Source of the DNA: Pseudomonas parasichuanensis
Lineage (GTDB): Bacteria; Pseudomonadota; Gammaproteobacteria; Pseudomonadales; Pseudomonadaceae
Assembly (NCBI RefSeq): GCF_021601385.1
Contig: NZ_BQHO01000030.1
Coordinates: 1-64,000 of the forward strand
Length of the DNA stretch: 64,000 nucleotides
Reading direction: 5' to 3'
The translations under genes and the position numbers were made by a program. The notes beneath the pieces were generated by a model that saw only the letters and a program-made list of their open reading frames with translations, did not search any database and had not been told where the DNA came from. Numbering within the stretch: position 1 is the stretch's first letter; the number at the start of each line of letters is the position of its first letter. Shown here piece after piece: positions 46,133 to 54,687 of the stretch.

Positions 46133-47031
46133 GCGCTGTCGGGGTTCCATGACCGGCACTGCTCGCACAGCAACTGCGCCAGCATCTTCACTTCGGGGTT
46201 GTGCCGATAGGCCTCCGGATATCCCAGGTACAGCGGCACCTCGCGCTCACGCTGGTGCTGCAGGGCGACCCGGCTCAGACGCCCCTGCCTGAGCCCCTCG
46301 CTCACCCGGTGCTGCGGCAGCCAGGCAAAGCCCAGGCCGCGCTCGACGAAGCTTTCGGCAGCGGCCAGGCTGCTCACCGTCCAGCGCTGGGAAGTCCCCA
46401 GCCAGCCGCTGTTCTGCGAATGGCGCGTGCCGGAGTCGCGAATCACCACCTGCCGATAAGGCTTCATGTCGTCCAGACTCAACTCACCCTGTGCCTGGCT
46501 CAACGGATGGCCAGTACCGACCACGCAAACCAGCGAGACATTGAGCAGCAGCACCTGCACGCAGCCGGGCGGCAGGCTGCTGGCGATGGCCAGCTCGACC
46601 TTGCCATCCTCCAGCAGCTCGCGACCACCGGACAGCGCGGTTTCGTACAGGCGGATGCGGTGGTCCTGGTAGTGCCCGGAAAAATCCAGCAGCGCCTGCT
46701 GCAGGACGTCGAGAGGGAACAGTACATCCACCGCCAGCGCCTGCTCGGTGAACAAGCCCGGCTGGTACTGGTTGGCCAGGCGCTCAAGCTTTTGCGCCGC
46801 CCCCAGCAGGTGCTTGGCCTGGGGCAACAGCGCCTGGCCCAGTGGCGTCAGCACGGCCTTGCGGCCCTCGATGACAAACAGCTCCTGGCCCAGCAGCTGT
46901 TCCATGCGGCCGACCGCATGGCTGACCGCCGACTGCGACTTGTACAGGTGCTCGCCGGCCTGCTGGAAACCGCCGCATTCGACGGTGCTGACGAACGCGC
47001 GCCACTGTTCGAGACTGATCCTGGAAAACAC
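46105..47031 (-). CDS. LysR-family regulator
   Basis: A 308-residue LysR regulator. Winged helix-turn-helix WRAFVSTVECGGFQQAGEHLYKSQSAVSHAVGRMEQLLG, then linker helix and the ligand domain. The effector is unknown. Divergent partner is absent: it runs convergent to the DsbA-like gene and follows the EamA gene in the same direction with a 72-base gap. Effector domain ends in Cys-rich LLCEQCRSWNPDSAHGVDC. A target cannot be named. Confidence 0.88.
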   Translation of the reverse strand: MFSRISLEQWRAFVSTVECGGFQQAGEHLYKSQSAVSHAVGRMEQLLGQELFVIEGRKAVLTPLGQALLPQAKHLLGAAQKLERLANQYQPGLFTEQALAVDVLFPLDVLQQALLDFSGHYQDHRIRLYETALSGGRELLEDGKVELAIASSLPPGCVQVLLLNVSLVCVVGTGHPLSQAQGELSLDDMKPYRQVVIRDSGTRHSQNSGWLGTSQRWTVSSLAAAESFVERGLGFAWLPQHRVSEGLRQGRLSRVALQHQREREVPLYLGYPEAYRHNPEVKMLAQLLCEQCRSWNPDSAHGVDCTSV

Positions 47032-47103
47032 CGATGCCTCCTTGCTGGCCCGTCAGGCGGGCGACCGTTCCATGTCCTGCGGCGTTTTACCATAGCCTGC
47101 CCA

Positions 47104-48009
47104 TCATTCCGAGCCGGCCACGCTGCGCGCCCGGGCCGGGCGGAACCACCAGCCCTGCTGCATCCCTGCGGCAGCCAGCAGGATCAGCGCCACCCCCAGC
47201 CATTGCAACGGCGCCAGGCGATGACCGAAGGCCACCCAGTCCACCAGGATCGCCGCGATCGGGTAGATGAACGACAGCGCGCCAGTCAGTGCGGTGGGCA
47301 AGCGCTGAATGGCGCTATACAGCAGCACATACATCAGCCCGGTATGGACGATGCCCAGGGTCACCAGGCTACCCAGCGCGGGCAACTCTCCCGGCAGGCC
47401 ACCGAGTGTCACCCAGGGCGCCAGCAGCAACACCCCGGTGCTCACCTGGATCAGCGCGATCAGGTGCGGCGGCGTGCCGGTCAGGCGCTTGATGATCAGT
47501 GCCGCCACCGCATAGAGGAACGCGGCACCCAGCGCCAGGCCGATGCCCAGCAGGTATTCGCTGCCGCTGGCCTGCCCGCTGCCATGGGCGCTGACGATGG
47601 CCAGCATGCCGACAAAGGCCACGCCCAGCCAGGTGAGCTTGGCCAGGGTGATCTTCTCGCCGAGAAACAGCGCCGCCAGCCCCACCAGCATGAACGGCTG
47701 GACGTTGTACACCGCCGTGCCGATGGCGATCGATGCCCGCGAGTAGGAGGCGAACAGCAGCACCCAGTTGCCGACGATCGCCACCCCGCTGACCACCGCC
47801 AGCAGGAAGGTGGCGCGGGTCAGCACGCCGGGCTTGAGAAAGCCCATGGCCGCGCAGATCAGCAGCAAGGTGCCGGCGCCGAACACGCAGCGCCAGAACA
47901 CCACCTCCAGCACCGGCTGCCCGGACACCAGCACGAACCAGCCGATGGTCCCGGAGATCAGCATGGCGGCGACCATTTCCAGGGAACCGCGGCGTAGCGA
48001 ATTGTCCAT
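47104..48009 (-). CDS. EamA/DMT-family transporter
   Basis: A 301-residue ten-helix drug/metabolite transporter with the duplicated EamA domain (first about 10-140, second about 150-290, with PIAAILVDWVAFGHRL). An excellent AGGAGGTG site fixes the start at 48009. Divergent from an Lrp/AsnC regulator 133 bases away, an arrangement typical of amino-acid exporters controlled by the neighbouring regulator. Substrate unknown. Confidence 0.88.
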   Translation of the reverse strand: MDNSLRRGSLEMVAAMLISGTIGWFVLVSGQPVLEVVFWRCVFGAGTLLLICAAMGFLKPGVLTRATFLLAVVSGVAIVGNWVLLFASYSRASIAIGTAVYNVQPFMLVGLAALFLGEKITLAKLTWLGVAFVGMLAIVSAHGSGQASGSEYLLGIGLALGAAFLYAVAALIIKRLTGTPPHLIALIQVSTGVLLLAPWVTLGGLPGELPALGSLVTLGIVHTGLMYVLLYSAIQRLPTALTGALSFIYPIAAILVDWVAFGHRLAPLQWLGVALILLAAAGMQQGWWFRPARARSVAGSE

Positions 48010-48142
48010 CTCACACCTCCTGTACACGATGGCCACAGTATGCGCGGGGTGCTGATGGGCCATCCAGCGGATAGCGAAGGCAGATTTACCCATTCGCCTT
48101 TACTATCAAGGCCAATCACCCGAATTGCCTAACGAGGTAGCC

Positions 48143-48580
48143 ATGACTGACGACATCGACCAGCTGCTGATCAATGCCCTGATGGAGGACTCGCGCCGCT
48201 CGCTCAAGGCCCTGGCGCAGATCAGCGGGCTGTCCGCGCCCAGCGTCAGCGAGCGCCTGCGCCGCCTGGAGGAACGCGGCGTGTTGCGTGGCTACACGGT
48301 GGAGGTGGACCCACGCTGCTTTGGTTACCAGTTGCAGGCCATCGTGCGGATTCGCCCGCTGCCGGGGCAGTTGCAGGAGGTGGAGCGGCAGATCATCGCC
48401 ATCCCCGAGTTCACCGAGTGCGACAAGGTTACCGGTGAGGATTGCTTCATCGCGCGCCTGCATGTGCGATCGATGGAACAGTTGGACATCCTGCTCGACC
48501 GGCTCAATGTGCTGGCCGAGACCAATACCGCGATCATCAAGAAGACCTCGGTGAAGCGCAGGCTGCCGCCGATGGCTTGA
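48143..48580 (+). CDS. Lrp/AsnC-family regulator
   Basis: A 145-residue Lrp/AsnC protein. N-terminal helix-turn-helix (DSRRSLKALAQISGLSAPSVSERLRRLEERGVLRGY) and a RAM ligand domain (EVERQIIAIPEFTECDKVTGEDCFIARLHV). The start at 48143 follows GAGG. It probably controls the divergent EamA exporter in response to an amino acid. Confidence 0.9.
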   Translation: MTDDIDQLLINALMEDSRRSLKALAQISGLSAPSVSERLRRLEERGVLRGYTVEVDPRCFGYQLQAIVRIRPLPGQLQEVERQIIAIPEFTECDKVTGEDCFIARLHVRSMEQLDILLDRLNVLAETNTAIIKKTSVKRRLPPMA

Positions 48581-48657
48581 CAGCCGCTGCGCAGGGCTTG
48601 CGACATGCACCAAGGCGGACAGTGGTGATCTTGCAGGAATAACTGGCCCGAAACAGA

Positions 48658-48679
48658 TGTGGGAGCTGGCTTGCCGGCG
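48658..48679. repeat. Solitary REP half
   Basis: TGTGGGAGCTGGCTTGCCGGCG pattern, unpaired, downstream of the Lrp-type gene. Confidence 0.7.
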
Positions 48680-48934
48680 CCCCCCACACCCGCCCTGGCG
48701 ATTTTTTGTACACATAAATGTCACCTTAAGTGCCATTTTTGTGTGCACTTTTGCGAAGCAGCGCCCCATTAGGTTACACACTACGGCCATCTAATTTTGA
48801 CCAATTGATCAACTAATACGCATCTTAAAAAATTTAATCTGTTCATTCGGTCAACTTATAAATTCTTTATTTCAGCTACTTATGTTTCAACTAGCAAAAT
48901 TCAAAATGATGGCAACCTGAAACTTGGATTCACT

Positions 48935-48951
48935 CTGGCATAGAACTGGCT
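48935..48951 (+). promoter_or_regulatory. Sigma-54-like promoter of the NCS1 permease
   Basis: CTGGCATAGAACTGGCT: GG and GC with ten bases between, TGGCA at -24, TGGC at -12 (one base off TTGC). Start expected near 48962, six bases before the operator. Confidence 0.5.
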
Positions 48952-48967
48952 TTTGTGTGTTCGTGTT

Positions 48968-48977
48968 TTGTATACAA
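48968..48977. promoter_or_regulatory. Operator copy 5 (NCS1 permease)
   Basis: Perfect TTGTATACAA just downstream of the predicted transcription start, the same position relative to the start as at gcl. Confidence 0.72.
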
Positions 48978-49134
48978 CTTAAACAAAACATAAATACACA
49001 AGAACCCGCAGCGTCGCCCCGAACCGCGACCGCCGCGCCCAGAACCCAGTGATGCCAACGCCTGCACCGACGAGATGGCGAGCCCGTGCGCCAGCGCCCG
49101 CTCATCGCAGTCACACGCATCAGGAGCCGCCGGA

Positions 49135-50670
49135 ATGAGTAGCAGCCTCCCCCTTGCCCCTGAACTTTCCGTTGCCAGCACCAGCCCCGCCTCAACCACC
49201 CTCGAAGGCCACCCGGCCGAACTCGAACTCAGCCCACGCCTGCATAACCGCGACCTCGCCCCGACCAAAGCCGAAGGCCGGCGCTGGGGTGGCTACAGCA
49301 TCTTCGCGCTATGGACCAACGATGTGCACAACATCGCCAACTACTCCTTCGCCATGGGGCTGTTCGCCCTCGGCCTGGGCGGCTGGCAGATCCTCCTGTC
49401 GCTGGCGATCGGCGCGGCGCTGGTGTACTTCTTCATGAACCTGTCCGGCTACATGGGGCAGAAAACCGGCGTGCCCTTCCCGGTGATCAGCCGCATCGCC
49501 TTCGGCATCCACGGCGCGCAGATCCCGGCGCTGATCCGCGCGGTGATCGCCATCGCCTGGTTCGGTATCCAGACCTACCTCGCCTCGGTGGTACTGCGGG
49601 TGCTGCTCACGGCCGTCTGGCCGCAAGTGGCCGCCTACGACCACGACAGCATCCTCGGCCTGTCGAGCCTGGGCTGGGTGTGCTTCGTGGCGATCTGGCT
49701 GGTGCAGCTGGTGATCCTCGCCTACGGCATGGAGATGGTGCGCCGCTACGAGGCCTTCGCCGGCCCGGTGATCCTGCTGACCGTGGCTTGCCTTGCGGTA
49801 TTCATGTACTTCAAGGCCGACGCGCGCATCGCCTGGTCGGTGGCCGAACCGCTGACCGGCTATGAGATGTGGCGCAATATCTTCGCCGGCGGCGCGCTGT
49901 GGCTGGCGATCTACGGCACCCTGGTGCTGAACTTCTGCGACTTCGCCCGCAGCTCGCCGTGCCGCAAGACCATCCGCGTCGGCAACTTCTGGGGCCTGCC
50001 GGTGAACATCCTGGTGTTCGCCGCCATCACCGTGGTGCTGTGCGGCGCGCAGTTCCAGATCAACGGCCAGATCATCGACAGCCCGACGCAGATCGTCGCC
50101 AGCATCCCCAACACCCTGTTCCTGGTACTGGGCTGCATGGCCTTCCTGATCGTCACCGTGGCGGTGAACATCATGGCCAACTTCGTCGCCCCGGCCTTCG
50201 TGCTCAGCAACCTGGCGCCACGCCACCTGAACTTCCGCCGTGCCGGCCTGATCAGCGCCACCCTGGCGGTGCTGATCCTGCCGTGGAACCTGTACAACAG
50301 CCCGTTGGTGATCGTGTACTTCCTCTCCGGCCTGGGCGCCCTGCTCGGCCCACTGTACGGCGTGATCATGGCCGACTACTGGCTGCTGCGTAAGGGCCGC
50401 ATCAACGTGCCCGAGCTGTACAGCGAGAACCCCGCCGGCGCCTACCACTACACCAAGGGCATCAACCTGCGCGCCCTCGCCGCGTTCATCCCAGCCGCGC
50501 TGCTGGCCATCGTCCTGGCCCTGGTGCCCAACTTCCACAGCGTCGCGCCGTTCTCCTGGCTGATCGGCGCCGGCATCGCCGCCGCCCTGTACCTGCTGAT
50601 CGCACCGCGCCACGCCCAGTACCACGACGTCAGCGGCGAGTGCATCGCCGTCGACCACAGCAGCCACTGA
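49135..50670 (+). CDS. NCS1-family permease, probably allantoin
   Basis: A 511-residue nucleobase:cation symporter-1 with about 12 helices. Family motifs: RRWGGYSIFALWTNDVHNIANY, GVPFPVISRIAFGIHGAQIP, and NFCDFARSSPCRKTIRVGN. Members carry cytosine, hydantoins, purines or allantoin. The neighbouring allantoin racemase and the shared operator make allantoin the best guess. The start at 49135 follows CAGGAG; the frame is open further upstream. It is co-transcribed with the racemase (17-base gap). Confidence 0.88.
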   Translation: MSSSLPLAPELSVASTSPASTTLEGHPAELELSPRLHNRDLAPTKAEGRRWGGYSIFALWTNDVHNIANYSFAMGLFALGLGGWQILLSLAIGAALVYFFMNLSGYMGQKTGVPFPVISRIAFGIHGAQIPALIRAVIAIAWFGIQTYLASVVLRVLLTAVWPQVAAYDHDSILGLSSLGWVCFVAIWLVQLVILAYGMEMVRRYEAFAGPVILLTVACLAVFMYFKADARIAWSVAEPLTGYEMWRNIFAGGALWLAIYGTLVLNFCDFARSSPCRKTIRVGNFWGLPVNILVFAAITVVLCGAQFQINGQIIDSPTQIVASIPNTLFLVLGCMAFLIVTVAVNIMANFVAPAFVLSNLAPRHLNFRRAGLISATLAVLILPWNLYNSPLVIVYFLSGLGALLGPLYGVIMADYWLLRKGRINVPELYSENPAGAYHYTKGINLRALAAFIPAALLAIVLALVPNFHSVAPFSWLIGAGIAAALYLLIAPRHAQYHDVSGECIAVDHSSH

Positions 50671-50687
50671 TTTCAGGGAGATCTGTC

Positions 50688-51416
50688 ATGCGTATTCTGA
50701 TCGCCAACGTCAACACCACCGCAGCCATCACCGAAGCCATCGCCGAACAGGCGCGCAGCGTCGCCGCGCCGGGTACCGAGATCGTCGGCCTGACGCCCTG
50801 GTTCGGTGCCGAATCGGTGGAGGGCAATTTCGAGAGCTACCTGGCCGCCATCGCCGTGATGGACCGGGTGCTGGCCTATGACCAGCCGTACGACGCCGTC
50901 ATCCAGGCCGGCTACGGCGAGCATGGCCGCGAAGGCCTGCAGGAGCTGCTGAACGTGCCGGTGGTGGACATCACCGACGCCGCCGCCAGCACGGCGATGT
51001 ACCTGGGCCACGCCTACTCCGTGGTGACGACCCTGGACCGCACCGTGCCGCTGATCGAAGACCGTTTGAAACTGTCGGGCCTGTACGACCGCTGCGCCTC
51101 GGTGCGCGCCAGCGGGCTGGCGGTACTGGAGCTTGAAGCCGACCCAAGGCGGGCCGTTGAGGCCATTGTCGAGCAGGCCGAACGCGCCGTGCATGAGGAC
51201 AAGGCCGAGGTGATCTGCCTGGGTTGCGGCGGCATGGCCGGGCTTGACGAGGAGATTCGCCGGCGCACCGGGGTGCCGGTGGTGGACGGTGTGAGTGCGG
51301 CGGTGACCATCGCCGAATCGCTGGTGCGCCTGGGCTTGAGCACCTCCAAGGTGCGCACCTATGCCACGCCGCGGGCGAAGAAGGTGGTGGGCTGGCCGAT
51401 GCGGTTCGGCCGCTGA
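50688..51416 (+). CDS. Allantoin racemase (Asp/Glu racemase superfamily)
   Basis: A 242-residue Asp/Glu/hydantoin racemase. In the usual two-cysteine dyad the first cysteine is replaced here by Gly75 (VIQAGYGEHG), with Glu78 three residues on, while the second is kept as Cys180 in CLGCGGMAG. This is the residue pattern described for the Pseudomonas allantoin racemase AllR, in which Glu78 does the work of the missing cysteine. It would turn R-allantoin into S-allantoin for PuuE. The start at 50688 follows GGGAG. Often annotated as hydantoin racemase. I give no symbol because allR also names an E. coli repressor. Confidence 0.9.
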   Translation: MRILIANVNTTAAITEAIAEQARSVAAPGTEIVGLTPWFGAESVEGNFESYLAAIAVMDRVLAYDQPYDAVIQAGYGEHGREGLQELLNVPVVDITDAAASTAMYLGHAYSVVTTLDRTVPLIEDRLKLSGLYDRCASVRASGLAVLELEADPRRAVEAIVEQAERAVHEDKAEVICLGCGGMAGLDEEIRRRTGVPVVDGVSAAVTIAESLVRLGLSTSKVRTYATPRAKKVVGWPMRFGR

Positions 51417-51442
51417 GTTAGTTTGCACCAGTAAAGCCCCCC

Positions 51443-51560
51443 CTGTAGGAGCGGCCTTGTGCCGCGAAAGGGCCGCAAAGCGGCCCCGGGTTTATGCGTT
51501 ATCACATAAATTGCTGGGGCTGCTGCGCAGCCCTTTCGCGGCACAAGGCCGCGCCTACAG
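51443..51560. repeat. Paired REP element, GTAGGAGC type
   Basis: TGTAGGAGCGGCCTTGTGCC-type sequence at 51443-51473 and its complement at 51530-51560, with an inner GGGCCGC/GCGGCCC hairpin. Between convergent racemase and DadA-like genes. Confidence 0.85.
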
Positions 51561-51599
51561 CGGACGTGCAAGCCCATTGAGTGAGGTGAGCCCGCTGAC

Positions 51600-52793
51600 T
51601 CACCCCATCATCCTGGCCAACCGCTCGCCACTGCCACAGGCCAGGGTAAACCCCAACGCCCCATGCCCCAGGTTCAACCACAGGTTGCGGTACGCCGTCA
51701 CCCCGATGATCGGCACCCCGGTCGGTGTCGCCGGGCGCATCCCCGCCCACTCCACCGCCTGGTCATAATCAGCAGCGATGGGCAGCGTCTCAGTCGCCAG
51801 CCGGCGCATGCTGCGCAGCCTGCCGGCATCCACGGTCTCGTCATAGCCAACGATATCCACCATCGCCGCTACCCGTAGTTGCTGATCCAGCCGGGCATAG
51901 ACGATCTTGCGTTCATAATCGGTCAGGCTCACTTCAGGCGCCCGATGTGCCTCGGTGACCGGCGCGGTCAGGCTGTAGCCCTTCAGTGGATACACCGGCA
52001 GGTTCAGGCCGGGCAACCCCAGGCTGGCGCTGCGGTGCCCGGCGCACAGCACCAGGCGCTGTACCTCCAGCTGCCGATCGGCGAGCGCCAGCGCCACCAC
52101 CTCGTCCTTGCGCCGGATCAGCCGAGTCACCGCTTGGCCCAGGTGTATCCGGCAGCGCCCCGACGCCTCCAGGCGCTCGGCCAGGCGCAGGCAGAAGCGG
52201 TGGCAATCGGCGACTTCCTCGTCCGGGGTGAACACGCCGCCGATAAAGGGCGCATCGGCCAGCGCCGGATCGAGCAGGCGCAATTGCCCGGCATCCAGCA
52301 CCCGCTGATTAAGCGGATCGAGCAACTGTTCGCGGCCATGGGCGAAGGCCTGCTGCGTGCGAAAGGCGACCAGCTTGCCGTTGCGCCGCCAGGCAAAATC
52401 CGCCAGGCCGTCCTCCTCGCGCCAACGCGCCAGCGCGGCTTGGCTCTCAAGGGCCAAGCTCAGCAACTGGGCAGCATTGCGGCGATTGACCCCTGTGCGG
52501 CAGGCCATGACAAATGCCGCCAGCCAGCGCCACTGCGCCGGGTCCAGGCGCAGGCGCAACCGCAAGGGCGAGTCGCCCTGCAGCAGCCAGCCAAGCGCCT
52601 GCCAGGGTACGCCGGCATCGGCCAACGGCGCCACATAGCGGTACGACAACTGCCCGCCATTGGCGAAGCTGGTGGCACTGGCCAGGCTGTCACGGGCCTC
52701 GACCAGATCCACTTCCATGCCCTCACGCACCAGCGCATAGGCCGTGGCCAGACCAACCACCCCTCCTCCGATTACCGTTACCCGCCGGCTCAT
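51600..52793 (-). CDS. DadA-like D-amino-acid dehydrogenase (FAD)
   Basis: A 397-residue DAO-family flavoprotein. FAD motif RRVTVIGGGVVGLATAYALV at the N-terminus, DLVEARDSLASATSFANGGQLSYRYVAPL typical of DadA, and C-terminal WAGMRPATPTGVPIIG. It deaminates D-amino acids and passes electrons to the respiratory chain. It is shorter than the main DadA (about 430), so probably a paralogue with its own substrate. The start at 52793 is chosen over upstream ATGs because it places the Rossmann motif at the terminus. Confidence 0.88.
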   Translation of the reverse strand: MSRRVTVIGGGVVGLATAYALVREGMEVDLVEARDSLASATSFANGGQLSYRYVAPLADAGVPWQALGWLLQGDSPLRLRLRLDPAQWRWLAAFVMACRTGVNRRNAAQLLSLALESQAALARWREEDGLADFAWRRNGKLVAFRTQQAFAHGREQLLDPLNQRVLDAGQLRLLDPALADAPFIGGVFTPDEEVADCHRFCLRLAERLEASGRCRIHLGQAVTRLIRRKDEVVALALADRQLEVQRLVLCAGHRSASLGLPGLNLPVYPLKGYSLTAPVTEAHRAPEVSLTDYERKIVYARLDQQLRVAAMVDIVGYDETVDAGRLRSMRRLATETLPIAADYDQAVEWAGMRPATPTGVPIIGVTAYRNLWLNLGHGALGFTLACGSGERLARMMG

Positions 52794-52839
52794 CCGTACA
52801 TCCCTGTGCATGCGTTGAGCGCAAGACAGTAACAGCAGC

Positions 52840-53502
52840 TCAGGTCGGGCAGCCAGACGCACCGTTATCCAGGCCCTGGCGCACGTTGCGGCTGAGCAGG
52901 CTAGCCTTGCCGTCGTGCCAGGTGAGGGTGAGCACATACAGGGTGTCGAAGTCGTCACCGCCCCAGTCCTGGGTGATCACCCGCTTTTCACCCAGGGCCT
53001 TGCCGGCCACGGCATTGATCAATTCCGGCAGGTAGCCATGGGACCACGCGGTATAGATCGTCGCGTTTCGGTACTTGTCGCGCAGCAGTTCTTCGGCGAG
53101 GTCATCGGTGTCGTTGGCGCCGTAGTCGATGTTCACCGGCAGGCCCAGGCGGATGGCACTGGGGGTGATGGTCATCAATGGGCGGATATAGCTGTAGCTC
53201 TGGTCCTGGCTGCCTTCCTCGACATGCCGCGAAGGGTTGGCGGCGAACACGTAGTCGGCCTTGCCGAAACGCTCCGGCAGCAAGGTGGCCAGGTCGATGG
53301 CACGGTTTAGCCCCTGGCAGTTCAGTTGCCCCAGCCCTTCGCCCGGTTTTTCGCCATGGCGCAGGAAAACCAGCGTCTGCGTGCCGTCCACCGGTTGCGC
53401 CCGGCTTTCGACCACATCCAGGGCCAGGGGCACCGCCGCAGCGGTCAGCATCAGGCTCAACAACAGGTGACGACGACGTCGAACGAAGGGGGGCAGTTTC
53501 AT
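52840..53502 (-). CDS. Periplasmic histidine phosphatase family protein
   Basis: A 220-residue protein with an N-terminal Arg-rich start and a hydrophobic segment (HLLLSLMLTAAAVPLALDV), a signal peptide or anchor. The phosphohistidine motif is LVFLRHGEKP, and the second-histidine region is TAWSHGYLPELI. Shorter than fungal phytases and lacking a recognisable specificity motif, so the substrate is unknown. Ends 47 bases before the DadA-like gene on the same strand. Confidence 0.83.
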   Translation of the reverse strand: MKLPPFVRRRRHLLLSLMLTAAAVPLALDVVESRAQPVDGTQTLVFLRHGEKPGEGLGQLNCQGLNRAIDLATLLPERFGKADYVFAANPSRHVEEGSQDQSYSYIRPLMTITPSAIRLGLPVNIDYGANDTDDLAEELLRDKYRNATIYTAWSHGYLPELINAVAGKALGEKRVITQDWGGDDFDTLYVLTLTWHDGKASLLSRNVRQGLDNGASGCPT

Positions 53503-53711
53503 CTACGGCAGGCTCTTGTGGCAGAAGGTATCTGGGCTCGCCACAAGGCCTGCCGCCGAAGCCGCAGGCGCCCCTGTGGTGGGTGCCATCCTTGGCTGCG
53601 CGTGAGGGTCAGAGTGCCCTCGCCCGTTTTGGTTCCTCCTTGGGTACAACTGCCGTTCCGTGGCCAGCGACCACGTTAAAAGGGAACTGTTGCCAAATGA
53701 TGTCCCGTGCC

Positions 53712-54050
53712 TCAATCGTCCCGGGTCAGTACTTCGAGCAGTTCGATCTCGAAGGTCAAATCCGCGTTCGGCGGGATCGAGCCGACGCTGCGCTCGCCGT
53801 AGCCCAGGTGCGCCGGCACCAGCAGTTTGCGCTTGCCGCCTACGCGCATCCCCATCAGCCCCTGGTCCCAGCCCTTGATCACCCGACCGGTGCCGATCAC
53901 GCACTGGAACGGCTTGCCACGCGACCAGGACGAATCGAACTCGCTGCCGTCGGCCAGCCAGCCGGTGTACTGGGTGGTGATCAGCGCGCCCTTGACCACG
54001 GCCTTGCCGTCGCCTTCCTGTAGATCGATGACTTGCAGCTCACTGCTCAT
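53712..54050 (-). CDS. FKBP-type peptidyl-prolyl isomerase
   Basis: A 112-residue single FKBP domain without signal peptide. Conserved VKGALITTQYTGWLADGSEFDSSW, VIKGWDQGLMGMRVGGKRKLLVPAHLGYGER and the terminal LTFEIELLEVL. The aromatic pocket residues expected for proline isomerisation (Tyr, Phe, Trp) are there. GAGGAG precedes the start. Neighbours give no hint of a specific client. Confidence 0.92.
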   Translation of the reverse strand: MSSELQVIDLQEGDGKAVVKGALITTQYTGWLADGSEFDSSWSRGKPFQCVIGTGRVIKGWDQGLMGMRVGGKRKLLVPAHLGYGERSVGSIPPNADLTFEIELLEVLTRDD

Positions 54051-54124
54051 GGCAGGCTCCTCGAAGCGGTTTTTCGTGGCCGCCCTTTTCGCAGGAATGC
54101 ACAGGTTTGGCAAGGCAGGTTGCC

Positions 54125-54538
54125 TCAGGTCGGGGCGAACTGCTCGAAGACCTGCTGGCCGGTGAGGTCCTTGGTTTCGTTCTTGAAGCAGTACCAGGCA
54201 GGCTTTTCGTCGATAAAGATCTGCTCGGTGAAGGTCCAGTCTTCTTCGCCATCGAGCAGGCCGACCGGCACCACGTACAGGTCGCTTTCTTTCAAGCGGT
54301 AGAACAGGTGCGTGCCGCATTGGCCGCAGAAGCCGCGCTGGGCCCATTCGGAGGAGTCATAGACGCTGGGCGCCGGGCCTTCGAAGTGCGGAGGCTGGGT
54401 GCACTGCACCGCCAACAGGGGGCCGCCGGTCCATTTGCGGCACATGCTGCAGTGGCAGGCGCCGACGTGGGTGTTATCGACGGTCAGTTTCAGATGCGTG
54501 GCGCCGCAGAGGCAGGTGCCTTGTTTTTCCAATGGCAT
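54125..54538 (-). CDS. GFA/CENP-V-domain zinc protein
   Basis: A 137-residue protein of the glutathione-dependent formaldehyde-activating (Gfa) fold. Zinc ligands: CLC near residue 9, CHCSMCRK near 28, and CGQCGTHLFY near 90. Most such single-domain proteins have no proven activity on formaldehyde. It lies 74 bases before the FKBP gene, same strand. Confidence 0.85.
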   Translation of the reverse strand: MPLEKQGTCLCGATHLKLTVDNTHVGACHCSMCRKWTGGPLLAVQCTQPPHFEGPAPSVYDSSEWAQRGFCGQCGTHLFYRLKESDLYVVPVGLLDGEEDWTFTEQIFIDEKPAWYCFKNETKDLTGQQVFEQFAPT

Positions 54539-54687
54539 GATCGAAGCTCCGTGCTGTTTTGGGGGGATTGGAGTATAGGCCTCGGTGCTCGAGGGGGCGC
54601 TTTTGGTTCTTTAGGTGGGCTGTGGGACTGCTATGTGTTCGCCGATAGAGGTTCTGACACGCCCAGTAACAGTACCCTGAAGCAAGA

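Larger units (their letters stand above)
48581..49134. other. Long regulatory gap before the NCS1 permease
   Basis: 554 bases without a believable gene. It holds one lone REP half (48658-48679), an A/T-rich block (about 48700-48990), a sigma-54-like promoter (48935-48951), an operator copy (48968-48977), and CA-rich leader sequence (AAACAAAACATAAATACACA) that could bind Hfq/Crc. The transcript leader would be about 170 bases. Confidence 0.6.

Noticed and set aside
51443-51560. Repeated GTAGGAGC/GTGGGAGC sequences as a possible CRISPR array
   Set aside because: They are inverted, not direct, repeats with irregular spacing and scattered single pairs: REP elements. No cas genes are present.
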